A DNA stretch of 13,291 nucleotides, taken from NCBI GenBank assembly GCA_044464175.1, contig JBIQLO010000105.1, forward strand, positions 1 through 13,291, given 5' to 3'. Positions within the stretch are counted from its first letter, which is position 1. Every line of letters begins with the position of its first letter. Positions 1-7,515 of the stretch are shown in pieces. The stretch comes from JBIQLO01 sp044464175 (GTDB lineage: Bacteria; Planctomycetota; Phycisphaerae; Tepidisphaerales; Tepidisphaeraceae). The position numbers and the translations under genes are program-made. The notes beneath the pieces were generated by a model, which did no database searches, had not been told where the DNA came from, and saw only the letters and a list, made by a program, of their open reading frames with translations.

Positions 1-681
1 CTGACCGTGCCCCTCCCCACACGCGCCCAATCCACCCGCCCCACCACCGCACCCGCCATGGACCCCCAGCTGGCCGCCGCCTTGCACCAAATCGATCTGA
101 AGGTGGCCCGAATTAAAGACCTGAAGGCCGACTTCCGCCAGGAAAAGCAGACCCCCCTGCTGAAAAAACCGCTGGTCTCCACCGGCGTCCTGCTGGTCAA
201 AGGCACGCGCACGCTCTGGAAAACCCAGTCCCCCGAGCCCACGGCCATGCTCATCGACCCCGAACAAATCCGCATCCTTTATCCCGACCAGAAAGTCCTG
301 GAAATCTACCCCGTGCGCGGGCAACTGGGGGCGCTGGCCGCCTCCCCCCTGCCCCGGTTGAAGGTGCTGGAGCAGTTTTTCACCTTCAAGCGCATCGGCG
401 TCGATCAACTCAAGCCGGAAGCTCCTGACGATCAATACCTGGCCGTGGCCCTGACTCCCCGCGATCCTTCCCTGGCCGAGCACATCCAGGGCGTCCAGGT
501 CCTGCTGGAACGCAAAACCGGTTTCATCCTCCTGGCCCGGACCCTGGATGCCGGCGGCGACCGCACAACCCTGCGCTTCACCCATCTTCAGGCCAATACA
601 GGCTTGCCCGATGCCGCGCTGGACCTGCACGTGCCCGAAGGCACCCGAATCTCCCGCCCGCTGGAGGGGACCGGGCAGTAA
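1..681 (+). CDS. LolA-like outer membrane lipoprotein carrier, 5' truncated
   Basis: The reading frame is open from the first base, so the true start lies upstream; the GTG at base 7 is not a convincing start. The first residues (LTVPLPTRAQSTRPTT) read like the end of a signal peptide with an Ala-Gln cleavage region, followed by a Thr/Pro linker. The body has the LolA pattern: an amphipathic first helix, then 'IKDLKADFRQEKQTPLL', then alternating beta strands around 'TRTLWKTQSPEPTAMLIDPE' and 'LYPDQKVLEIYPV', and a C-terminal strand 'TTLRFTHLQANTGLPDAAL'. Known for the family: LolA is a periplasmic chaperone that carries lipoproteins from LolCDE to the outer membrane, and distant paralogs serve other lipid-linked exports. 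The next gene, 124 bp downstream on the same strand, is a lipid A-type acyltransferase, which fits an envelope role. LolA fold fairly sure; exact substrate unknown. Confidence 0.75.
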   Translation: MTVPLPTRAQSTRPTTAPAMDPQLAAALHQIDLKVARIKDLKADFRQEKQTPLLKKPLVSTGVLLVKGTRTLWKTQSPEPTAMLIDPEQIRILYPDQKVLEIYPVRGQLGALAASPLPRLKVLEQFFTFKRIGVDQLKPEAPDDQYLAVALTPRDPSLAEHIQGVQVLLERKTGFILLARTLDAGGDRTTLRFTHLQANTGLPDAALDLHVPEGTRISRPLEGTGQ

Positions 682-805
682 AATCGCTCCCCAATAGATG
701 GGGTCGCCGACCCCGCGAATGGAATGCCTCTGGGCGGTCTCGCTGACCCCGATCCTGAAACGCAATGACGCCGCCCCGTAAATCCGCCTCAAACACGCTG
801 ACGCC

Positions 806-1777
806 ATGACGGATACCCCGGTCCCTGGAGATAGCCCCCTGATGCCGCGGAGCCCCCTCACTCCCGCCCAGCCCCCACGCTGGCGCCAACGCGCGGCCTC
901 CTTCTGGCTCGGCCTGCTCTTTCGCCTGGCGGACACCGCCCCCGGCCTGATTCGGGCCCTTCGTCCCCCCGCGGTACGCCTGGCCTATGCCTTCTCCCCC
1001 GCCATCCGCCGCAACACCGCCGCAAACGCCCGCTGCATCTTCGGCCCCGCCGTCTCGCGCCGACGCCGCCGGAAATTCGCCCTGAGCGTCACCGGCTGTT
1101 TTTACGATGTCGTCGCCGACATCGGGCGCTCCGCCCGCGCTCAGCGTGCCGACCTGATCGCCCGGATCGAATCCGTCCAGGGACTGGATCAGTATCTCGC
1201 CGTCCGCGCCGGTGGCCGGGGCGCGGTGATTCTCACCGCCCACATGGGTTCTTTCGAGGTCGGCCTGGCCGCCCTGAGCCAGTATGAGCCAAACATCCAC
1301 GTCGTCTTTCAGCGCGACCCCTTCGACGACTTTGAGCGCCTGCGGGCGACGCTCCGCCGGCGCCTGAACGTCAGCGAGGCAACGGTCGATGAGGGGTGGC
1401 CCATGTGGGTCCGCCTGCGCGACGCCCTCCAGCGCAACGAGGTGGTCACCATCCAGGGCGACCGCGTCATGCCCGGACAGAAAGGCACTTGCGTTCCTCT
1501 GCTCGGCGGCCACATCCTGCTGCCGCCGGGTCCCATGAAACTCGCCGCCGCCGCCGGAGCCCCGATCATTCCCATCTTTTCCCTCCGCACCGGCCGCGAC
1601 AAGCTGCGCATCTGCATCGAGCCCCCCATCCATCTGGGCCCCGGCCCGGATGCCATCGCTGCCGCCATGAACCAGTGGGCCCACACCCTCGCCACCTATA
1701 TCACCCGCCATCCCGAGCAATGGCTGATGCTCGACAACGCCTTCCGCCCCCCTCCCACCCCGGACTCAGCCTCGTAG
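806..1777 (+). CDS. LpxL/HtrB-type lysophospholipid (lipid A) acyltransferase
   Basis: A 323-residue protein of the lysophospholipid acyltransferase superfamily, close in length to LpxL/HtrB. The catalytic H(X4)E motif is HMGSFE at residues 146-151, and the second conserved block QGDR is at 217-220, followed by a Gly/Pro-rich stretch 'GPMKLAAAAGAPIIPIFSLR' typical of the family. The N-terminus (WRQRAASFWLGLLFRLADTAP) is the expected membrane-associated helix. Family role: transfer of a secondary acyl chain from acyl-ACP to a lipid A precursor at the inner face of the inner membrane; some members acylate other lipids. Start uncertain: ATG 806 has no clear Shine-Dalgarno, while the in-frame ATG at 842 has GGAG at 827-830. 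The gene follows the LolA-like gene on the same strand. The stop codon is followed at once by a palindrome (1778-1795). Confidence 0.85.
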   Translation: MTDTPVPGDSPLMPRSPLTPAQPPRWRQRAASFWLGLLFRLADTAPGLIRALRPPAVRLAYAFSPAIRRNTAANARCIFGPAVSRRRRRKFALSVTGCFYDVVADIGRSARAQRADLIARIESVQGLDQYLAVRAGGRGAVILTAHMGSFEVGLAALSQYEPNIHVVFQRDPFDDFERLRATLRRRLNVSEATVDEGWPMWVRLRDALQRNEVVTIQGDRVMPGQKGTCVPLLGGHILLPPGPMKLAAAAGAPIIPIFSLRTGRDKLRICIEPPIHLGPGPDAIAAAMNQWAHTLATYITRHPEQWLMLDNAFRPPPTPDSAS

Positions 1778-1795
1778 GGTGCAATTCATTGCACC
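1778..1795 (+). repeat. REP-like palindrome right after the acyltransferase stop
   Basis: A 7-bp perfect stem (GGTGCAA 1778-1784, TTGCACC 1789-1795) with a TTCA loop begins one base after the TAG stop codon. What follows is C/T-rich (TTCTCCCTTCC) and not a clean U tract, so it is at best a weak terminator. The 'TAGGG + palindrome' form resembles scattered intergenic palindromes in many bacterial genomes. Whether this one recurs in the genome cannot be seen here. Confidence 0.5.
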
Positions 1796-1946
1796 TTCTC
1801 CCTTCCTAAAATTGCGTAAGCGTTCAGTCCCGCCAGTGCCCTCACTGGCGGAATCGCGGAACAGACTCTGTAGGCGACCTTCGTTAACCCCGCAACGGCC
1901 TCTAAAAGGATGGCTACATAGGGTAGAACATTTATCAGAATATTCC

Positions 1947-1974
1947 TTGACAAATACCAAACAAATGCTATACT
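1947..1974 (+). promoter_or_regulatory. Sigma-70-type extended -10 promoter in R1
   Basis: TTGACA at 1947-1952 (perfect -35), a 16-nt spacer, and TATACT at 1969-1974 preceded by TGC (extended -10). The same arrangement and spacing occur in R2. The expected transcription start is about 1981-1983, at the ATG at 1983, and about 240 nt upstream of the nif3-like gene. Confidence 0.75.
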
Positions 1975-1982
1975 TCTCCATC

Positions 1983-2198
1983 ATGAACCTCCCCTTTCTC
2001 ATGCCCAAATTCACCCTGTCCCCTCATCTCCCCCCTTCGTGCCTTCCCTACGACCAACGAACCCAAACGAACCAAACCCAATTCGCCCCTGGCGCTCCAA
2101 AATCAACGATTTTCCCCCCGAACCCAAGAGCGCGTATTTCCCAACGAACCCAACCCACCCGAATCCCAACTCCCGATCACCGCCCCTTTCCCCTATAA
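1983..2198 (+). CDS. Possible leaderless small ORF in R1 (71 aa)
   Basis: It starts ATGAACCTC 8 nt after the -10 box, where transcription itself should begin, so translation would be leaderless. The start reads MNLPFLMPKFTL; the R2 counterpart reads MNLILCSMPISTL, with mostly third-base differences at the shared residues and indels that keep the frame as far as an 'LP(N)YD' match. Beyond that the two copies are in different frames, although the DNA core is identical. The rest is Pro/Thr/Gln-rich, which follows from the A/C-rich composition. The same composition makes stop codons rare, so an open frame is weak evidence. It could equally be a non-coding leader. Confidence 0.25.
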   Translation: MNLPFLMPKFTLSPHLPPSCLPYDQRTQTNQTQFAPGAPKSTIFPPNPRARISQRTQPTRIPTPDHRPFPL

Positions 2199-2199
2199 T
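2194..2199 (+). promoter_or_regulatory. Candidate -10 box for the nif3-like gene
   Basis: A perfect TATAAT lies 24 nt before ATG 2224. No recognisable -35 is found at the right distance, so it may be weak, activator-dependent or fortuitous. Transcription could instead come from the R1 promoter. Confidence 0.3.
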
Positions 2200-2223
2200 T
2201 CCCCCGGCCCAACCTCATCCACC

Positions 2224-3312
2224 ATGCAACTCCAATCCCTCCTCTCGATCCTCGACTCCATCGCCCCCACCCGCCTGGCCGAACCCTGGGACAATGTCGG
2301 GCTGCTGGTCGGCGACCCGGCCCAGACCGTCACCCGCGCGATGCTGGCCATCGACTACACCGCCGCCGTCGCCGATGAGGCCAAACGCCGGCAGTGCGAC
2401 CTGATCCTCGCCTACCACCCTCCCCTCTTCAAGCCGCTCAAGCGCCTGCCGCCCGACAGCCTGATCGTCGATGCCGTCCGCCGGAACGTCGCCATCTATT
2501 CCCCCCATACCGCCCTGGATGTGGCCGACGGCGGCACCAACGATGTGCTGGCCGATGCCCTGGGGCTCACCGACCGTCGCCCCCTGCGCCTCAAGGAATC
2601 CCAGAGCCGCCAGCACAAGCTGGCCACCTTTGTCCCGCGCGATGCCCTGGACAGGGTCGCCCAGGCCCTCTTCGACGCCGGCGCCGGCGTCATCGGCAAC
2701 TACACCTGCTGCTCCTTCCGCACCGAAGGGACCGGCACCTTTTTTGGCCAGGAAGGTACCCACCCCACCGTCGGCCAATCCGGACAGCTCGAGCAGGCGC
2801 CCGAGATAAAACTGGAGACCGTCGTGCCCCTGTCCCGTTTGGAGCAGGTGCTGGCGGCGCTGCGGAACAGCCACCCCTATGAAGAGCCGGCCTTTGATCT
2901 GCTCACCCTCGCTGCCGAGCCCTCCGCCCAGGGCCTGGGACGCATCGGAACCCGCCCGCCCATCGATCGCCGGGACCTCATTGAAGGTCTTAAACAGGCC
3001 TTGGGCCTGTCGCACCTCCTGATCGCCGGCCCGACCGAAGGACCGATCACCCGCGCCGCCTGCTGCGCCGGCTCATGCGGCGACCTGCTGGACGACGCCC
3101 TCCGGCAGAACGCCCAGCTCTACCTGACCGGCGAGATGCGCCACCATGATGCCCTTCGGGCCGCCGAGGCGGGCATGACCGTCATCTGCACCCTCCACTC
3201 CAACAGCGAACGGGCCGCGCTCACCCGGCTGGCGGCGCGCCTCGCCCAGGCCGCCCCGGCCGTCCAGTTTTTCCTCAGCCACTCGGATCGCGACCCCTTC
3301 ATCGTGACCTGA
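2224..3312 (+). CDS. NIF3-family (YqfO/YbgI-like) dinuclear metal protein
   Basis: A 362-residue NIF3 family protein of the long form with the central insert domain. Metal-site residues are visible: H65 in 'AYHPPLF', H95 and D99 in 'HTALDVADGGTND', and H325 and E329 in 'CTLHSNSER'. The insert domain runs from about 133 (LATFVP) to 229 and contains the typical 'HPYEEPAFDLLTL' block at 217-229. Family members form toroidal hexamers with a two-metal centre. They are often annotated as GTP cyclohydrolase I type 2, but the physiological reaction is unsettled. The ATG at 2224 gives the standard N-terminus 'SLLSILDSIAPTRLAEPWDNVGLLVG'. There is no obvious Shine-Dalgarno. The TPR/peptidase gene begins 48 nt after the stop and may be cotranscribed. 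R1 lies immediately upstream. Confidence 0.9.
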   Translation: MQLQSLLSILDSIAPTRLAEPWDNVGLLVGDPAQTVTRAMLAIDYTAAVADEAKRRQCDLILAYHPPLFKPLKRLPPDSLIVDAVRRNVAIYSPHTALDVADGGTNDVLADALGLTDRRPLRLKESQSRQHKLATFVPRDALDRVAQALFDAGAGVIGNYTCCSFRTEGTGTFFGQEGTHPTVGQSGQLEQAPEIKLETVVPLSRLEQVLAALRNSHPYEEPAFDLLTLAAEPSAQGLGRIGTRPPIDRRDLIEGLKQALGLSHLLIAGPTEGPITRAACCAGSCGDLLDDALRQNAQLYLTGEMRHHDALRAAEAGMTVICTLHSNSERAALTRLAARLAQAAPAVQFFLSHSDRDPFIVT

Positions 3313-3360
3313 GCCGCACCAAAACCCCGACGACAGAACCGCCCCGGCGGGCTAAGATCG

Positions 3361-5538
3361 ATGTCGATGCAACGCCCCATCTTCTGGCTCCTGCTTCTTG
3401 TTCCACTCTCGCTGGGCGTTGCCCCCGCCACCCGGCCCGCCCTCAGCCCCATTGCCGCTCACTATCAGTTGGCGCAACAGGCCGAGAAGGCCGGAAAAAC
3501 GCCCGAAGCGCTCAAGGCCTACCAATGGTTCGATGATCCCCCCCAGCAGTTCATGGAACGCTGGCGCAGCCAGGGCGCGGATCTGTTCGGCGATTCGGCC
3601 GCCGACGCCACCTATACCGCCCTGGCCTATGACCGCCTCTACACCCTCCGGGGCGATTACCGGAACAACCCGAAAAAGCACCAGGAAGTGCTGGACCTGC
3701 TGGTTCAGGCATACGATGTCATCGACCGCCGTTACTGGCCGGCGCACGTGGCGGCCGGTGACTTCTTCGTGACCCACGACCGCCCCATCGACGCGGTGAA
3801 GGAATACCAGTCAGCCCTCAAGCTCAATTCCCACGCCACCCCCGCCATCGTGGGGCTGGCAAACATCGCACTGCGGCAGTTTGATTTTGACAAGGTGGAT
3901 CAACTGGTGGCCGCGCTGCGCCGGATCGAGCCCGATGCCTCCGAAGCCGATCGCCTGGCCGCGCGCAATCTCACGCTCCAGCAGAAGCCGGCCGAAGCTG
4001 AAAAAATCCTCCACCGGCTGCTGCAGGCGCATCCGGATGATCTGGAGACGCTTCAAATTCTCGCCGCCGCCCAGGCCGCGGCGTTTCGATCCAAGGCGAT
4101 GAACGCCACCCTGAAACGCATCGACGCCCTCGCCCCCGGCAGTGCGGCGGCCTATGACGAAGTCGCCCAGGTCCTGTCACTGCTGCGGCAGGATGAGCAG
4201 GCCGAGGCGATGTACAAGACCGCCATCGCCCGCGCCCCCTGGTGGAACAGCCCGCGCAACGGATTGGGGCTGCTGTACACGCAAATCGGCGATGAGCAGG
4301 CCGCCCAGGCGGCGCTGCAAATTGCCCATGAACTCGACCCCTACAACCTGCGCACGACCAACTACCTCCGGCTGCTGGATGACATGGGAAAAATGCAGCG
4401 AGCTGGCTCCCCCCATTTCATTCTGGTCTACCGACAGGATCTTGATCCGCTGGTGCCTCTCTACTTTCCCCAGGCGCTGGAGGCGATCTACAAAAAGGTG
4501 TGCGGCGACTTCCAAAGCGCGCCGAAGCAAAAGACGATGGTCGAAGTCTTTCCCGCCCACGATCAGTTCTCCGTCCGCACCACCGGCGGCGCCTGGATTG
4601 AGACGATCGGCGCCAGCACGGGCCGGGTCATCGCGATCACCGCCCCCCGTTCCAACGGAACGGGCGTGAGCGCATTCGACTGGGCTCGCGTGGTCCGGCA
4701 TGAATTCACGCACACCGTCACCCTGGGCATGACCGGCAACCGCCTGCCCCACTGGTTCACCGAGGGGCTGGCCGTCTGGGAGGAGAATGGTCCCATCCCC
4801 TGGGAGTGGCCGCCAATGCTCTACAAAGTGGCCACCACGGGAAAATTCTTCCCGCTGGACCAGCTGACCTGGGGATTCGTCCGCCCCAGGCGGCCGATGG
4901 ACAAGCAACTGGCCTACGCCCAGTCACTCTGGATCGTGGAATATATCGAGCAGAAGTGGGGCCACGACGCGATTCTGAAGCTGCTCGACCAGTTCCATCA
5001 GGGCACCGAGGTGGGAGCGGCCTTCGAGACGGTCTTGAACCAGCCTCCGGCTGCCTTTGATGCCGCCTTTGGCGCTTGGGCCCGCCAACGCGTGGCATCG
5101 TGGGGGTATGACCCCAAAACCGCCCAGGCCTATCAGGCGCTCTGTCGGGAGGGAGACGACCTGATCCAGGGAGGCAAATATGAGGCGGCCGTGACAGTCT
5201 GGGAAAACGCGATGCAACTGCGCCCCATGGACGAACTCCCCCACCAGCGATTGGCGGGGCTCTACCTTCACCTGAAGCAGACGGATGCGGCCGTCCGGGA
5301 GTTGACGCTCCTGAGCCGAGCCACGCAGGAGAACGATGCCTATGCGAAAAAGGCAGCCGAGTTGTTGACGGCGGCGGGCAAGCTCCCGGAGGCGGCGCGC
5401 ATGGCGGACCGGGCCATTGAGATCAATCTCTACGATCCCGCCGCCCACCAGCTCCGGCTCACCATCGCCCAGCGCCAGGGGGATCAACCCATCCTCGAGC
5501 GCGAGACGGCCGCTCTGAAGTTCCTGCAACCCAAGTAG
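3361..5538 (+). CDS. Secreted TPR protein with gluzincin (peptidase MA-like) domain
   Basis: A 725-residue protein with an N-terminal signal peptide (RPIFWLLLLVPLSLGVAPA). About residues 30-340 are TPR-type helical repeats, for example 'AVKEYQSALKLNSHATPAIVGLA' around 140-162. A metallopeptidase domain covers about 345-585: HEFTH at 447-451 is the HExxH zinc motif, and E468 in 'HWFTEGLAVWEE', 17 residues after the second His, is the expected third ligand. A second TPR block covers about 590-715 ('YEAAVTVWENAMQLRPMDELPHQRLAGLYLHL'). Such proteins are predicted periplasmic or secreted zinc proteases with TPR docking surfaces; substrates are unknown. All visible catalytic residues are intact. 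ATG 3361 and the in-frame ATG 3367 are both possible, and neither has a clear Shine-Dalgarno. Confidence 0.85.
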   Translation: MSMQRPIFWLLLLVPLSLGVAPATRPALSPIAAHYQLAQQAEKAGKTPEALKAYQWFDDPPQQFMERWRSQGADLFGDSAADATYTALAYDRLYTLRGDYRNNPKKHQEVLDLLVQAYDVIDRRYWPAHVAAGDFFVTHDRPIDAVKEYQSALKLNSHATPAIVGLANIALRQFDFDKVDQLVAALRRIEPDASEADRLAARNLTLQQKPAEAEKILHRLLQAHPDDLETLQILAAAQAAAFRSKAMNATLKRIDALAPGSAAAYDEVAQVLSLLRQDEQAEAMYKTAIARAPWWNSPRNGLGLLYTQIGDEQAAQAALQIAHELDPYNLRTTNYLRLLDDMGKMQRAGSPHFILVYRQDLDPLVPLYFPQALEAIYKKVCGDFQSAPKQKTMVEVFPAHDQFSVRTTGGAWIETIGASTGRVIAITAPRSNGTGVSAFDWARVVRHEFTHTVTLGMTGNRLPHWFTEGLAVWEENGPIPWEWPPMLYKVATTGKFFPLDQLTWGFVRPRRPMDKQLAYAQSLWIVEYIEQKWGHDAILKLLDQFHQGTEVGAAFETVLNQPPAAFDAAFGAWARQRVASWGYDPKTAQAYQALCREGDDLIQGGKYEAAVTVWENAMQLRPMDELPHQRLAGLYLHLKQTDAAVRELTLLSRATQENDAYAKKAAELLTAAGKLPEAARMADRAIEINLYDPAAHQLRLTIAQRQGDQPILERETAALKFLQPK

Positions 5539-5686
5539 TAGCAAACGGATAAGCCCAAGGAACGGCATTTGCTGTTAATTTAGTGGCGGGCCATTGGCGG
5601 TTGGCACATGGCCGTCATCCATTCCCCAGGTGGAATCGTGGTCAGCGGTCAATGGCCCTTGAGTAACGGTTCCTTCGGAGGTGCAT

Positions 5687-5905
5687 ATGGCCCGCGATGT
5701 AGTTTGTGACAAATTGGTCGATGAAGAAACGGCCGCCGACCGCCGGCTGATGAAGAACCATCGGGGGCGGACCTATTATTTCTGCTCCCAGGAGTGCATG
5801 GCGGAATTTGCCCGCGATCCTGAACACTATGGAATGGAAAAGCCGGGATTTTATTCCGGGCATGATGCCGTCCAGACACCCGCCCGACCCGCCCATGGGC
5901 CCTAG
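5687..5905 (+). CDS. Small YHS-domain protein
   Basis: A 72-residue protein with one YHS (TRASH-like) domain: 'DVVCDKLVDEETA' near the start, then 'HRGRTYYFCSQECMAEFARDPEHY'. Likely metal ligands are C7, C33 and C37, with H25 nearby. The YHS domain is a small heavy-metal-binding fold found in copper ATPases, mercury proteins and stand-alone cytosolic sensors or chaperones. The start is set by GGAGGTG at 5677-5683 just before the ATG; a GTG two codons earlier lies inside that ribosome binding site and is unlikely. The C-terminal tail (after about residue 50) is unstructured and Pro/Ala-rich. The DUF488 gene begins 37 nt downstream. Which metal it binds cannot be told. Confidence 0.85.
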   Translation: MARDVVCDKLVDEETAADRRLMKNHRGRTYYFCSQECMAEFARDPEHYGMEKPGFYSGHDAVQTPARPAHGP

Positions 5906-5942
5906 TGTGCGGGCGCCCGGCCGGCCGATAAGATGAAGAACC

Positions 5943-6287
5943 ATGTTCAAGTTGAAGCGAGCCTACGAAGCGCCCGCCGCCTCCGATGGACGGCGGGTAC
6001 TGGTCGAACGACTCTGGCCCCGGGGACTCACCAAAGCGGCGGCCAAACTGGATGAATGGGAAAAGGAGATCGCCCCCAGCACCGAATTGCGCAAGTGGTA
6101 CGGGCATGAAATCTCCAAATGGAAGGAATTCCAGCGGCGTTACAAAGCCGAATTGAGAAAGAAACCGGAGTTGGTCGAGGCGCTGCGGAACGCCGGAAAG
6201 AAACAGACCGTCACCCTCGTCTACGCCGCCAGGGATGAAGAACACAATGGGGCGCGGGTGCTGAAGGAATTTCTCGAAGCGTCATAG
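5943..6287 (+). CDS. DUF488 family protein (YeaO-like)
   Basis: A 114-residue protein with the full DUF488 pattern: N-terminal 'KLKRAYEAPAASDGRRVLVERLWPRGL', central 'WEKEIAPSTELRKWYGH' and 'WKEFQRRYKAEL', and C-terminal 'TVTLVYAARDEEHNGARVLKEFL'. The conserved VERLWPRG segment and the 'YAARDEEHN' block are the family hallmarks. Function is unknown; members often sit near stress or metal genes, and here it follows a YHS protein. Its stop codon is only 10 nt from the stop of the convergent ABC ATPase gene, leaving no room for a separate terminator between them. Confidence 0.85.
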   Translation: MFKLKRAYEAPAASDGRRVLVERLWPRGLTKAAAKLDEWEKEIAPSTELRKWYGHEISKWKEFQRRYKAELRKKPELVEALRNAGKKQTVTLVYAARDEEHNGARVLKEFLEAS

Positions 6288-6297
6288 TTTGTGCGAT

Positions 6298-7350
<1,053 letters not shown>

Positions 7351-7359
7351 CGGGCATTC

Positions 7360-7387
7360 ATTCTACCGGCGGGCGGTGGTTTGTCAT
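7360..7387 (-). promoter_or_regulatory. Promoter candidate for the ABC ATPase gene
   Basis: On the minus strand ATGACA (7387-7382; 5 of 6 to TTGACA), a 16-nt spacer and TAGAAT (7365-7360; 5 of 6 to TATAAT). The -10 ends 9 nt before the ATG at 7350, so the mRNA would be leaderless or nearly so, which agrees with the lack of a Shine-Dalgarno. Confidence 0.45.
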
Positions 7388-7414
7388 GGCAGGCGAATCG
7401 CTCCCCCCGGCCGA

Positions 7415-7442
7415 TTGCAATACCGCCGGGGTTGAATAGACT
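7415..7442 (+). promoter_or_regulatory. Promoter candidate for the fluoride riboswitch transcript
   Basis: TTGCAA at 7415-7420 (4 of 6), a 16-nt spacer and TAGACT at 7437-7442 (4 of 6). The predicted start, near 7449, is just before the aptamer. The alternative TATAGA at 7450-7455 has no fitting -35. Placement is good but the boxes are only moderate matches. Confidence 0.35.
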
Positions 7443-7456
7443 TGGACCCTATAGAT

Positions 7457-7510
7457 TGGCGGTGGAGTCCGTCGCAACCGCCCGCGACGCTTAACGGGCC
7501 AATGACTCCT
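7457..7510 (+). ncRNA. Fluoride riboswitch (crcB motif) aptamer
   Basis: All helices of the fluoride aptamer can be drawn. P1: GGCG 7458-7461 with CGTC 7470-7473 (one G-U). Hairpin: GCCCG 7480-7484 with CGGGC 7495-7499. Pseudoknot: GGAGT 7464-7468 with ACTCC 7505-7509. The linking AA (7476-7477) and the AATG at 7501-7504 fit the consensus. By alignment to the Thermotoga petrophila aptamer, the A40-U48 pair is kept (7502 and 7510), while A6-U38 becomes G7462-C7500. It lies directly upstream of a fluC/crcB gene, its classical target. Known role: fluoride binding (through three magnesium ions) stabilises the pseudoknot and switches on the exporter gene. Confidence 0.88.
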
Positions 7511-7515
7511 GGTAA

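Larger units (their letters stand above)
1820..2215 (+). repeat. Dispersed intergenic element, copy R1
   Basis: Copy 1 of an element whose second copy lies inverted at about 11770-12160. Shared parts in order: (1) a palindrome, here CCGCCAGTG/CACTGGCGG at 1830-1838 and 1843-1851 with a CCCT loop, followed by AATCG and a GGAACAG/GGACAG match; (2) about 120 nt later TTCCTTGACAAA and an extended -10 promoter; (3) an ATG 8 nt after the -10; (4) an A/C-rich tract with a 23-nt core (2060-2082) identical to 11875-11897; (5) GGCGCT followed by a small AAAA/TTTT hairpin (2099-2113); (6) a weaker ACGAACC-type repeat near 2141-2166. The stretch between the palindrome and the promoter is poorly conserved. 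R1 fills most of the 446-bp gap between the acyltransferase and nif3-like genes. End points are approximate because only two copies are visible. Confidence 0.75.

Noticed and set aside
700..714. GGGGTC-GCC-GACCCC hairpin after the LolA-like gene as a terminator
   Set aside because: No T run follows, and an alternative pairing of the same G run (CCCC upstream) exists. Not convincing.
578..1720. A 380-codon open frame on the minus strand opposite the acyltransferase gene
   Set aside because: It is antisense to a gene with clear catalytic motifs. Its Gly/Ala/Asp-rich product has no domain pattern, as expected for the shadow of a GC-rich gene.
1..1777. Part of an aryl-polyene-type cluster (LolA plus acyltransferase)
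   Set aside because: Only two genes fit. No ketosynthase, MMPL exporter or acyl carrier gene is visible, and the following genes are unrelated.
2215..3015. A 266-codon minus-strand frame opposite the nif3-like gene
   Set aside because: Low-complexity Gly/Val/Ala shadow. The plus-strand gene has metal ligands and family blocks.
4177..4908. A 243-codon minus-strand frame opposite the peptidase gene
   Set aside because: Antisense to the HEFTH domain region; no recognisable domain.
5561..5580. AACGGCA/TGCTGTT hairpin after the TPR peptidase gene as a terminator
   Set aside because: The stem is weak, with a G-U pair and a 2-nt loop, and only AATTT follows.
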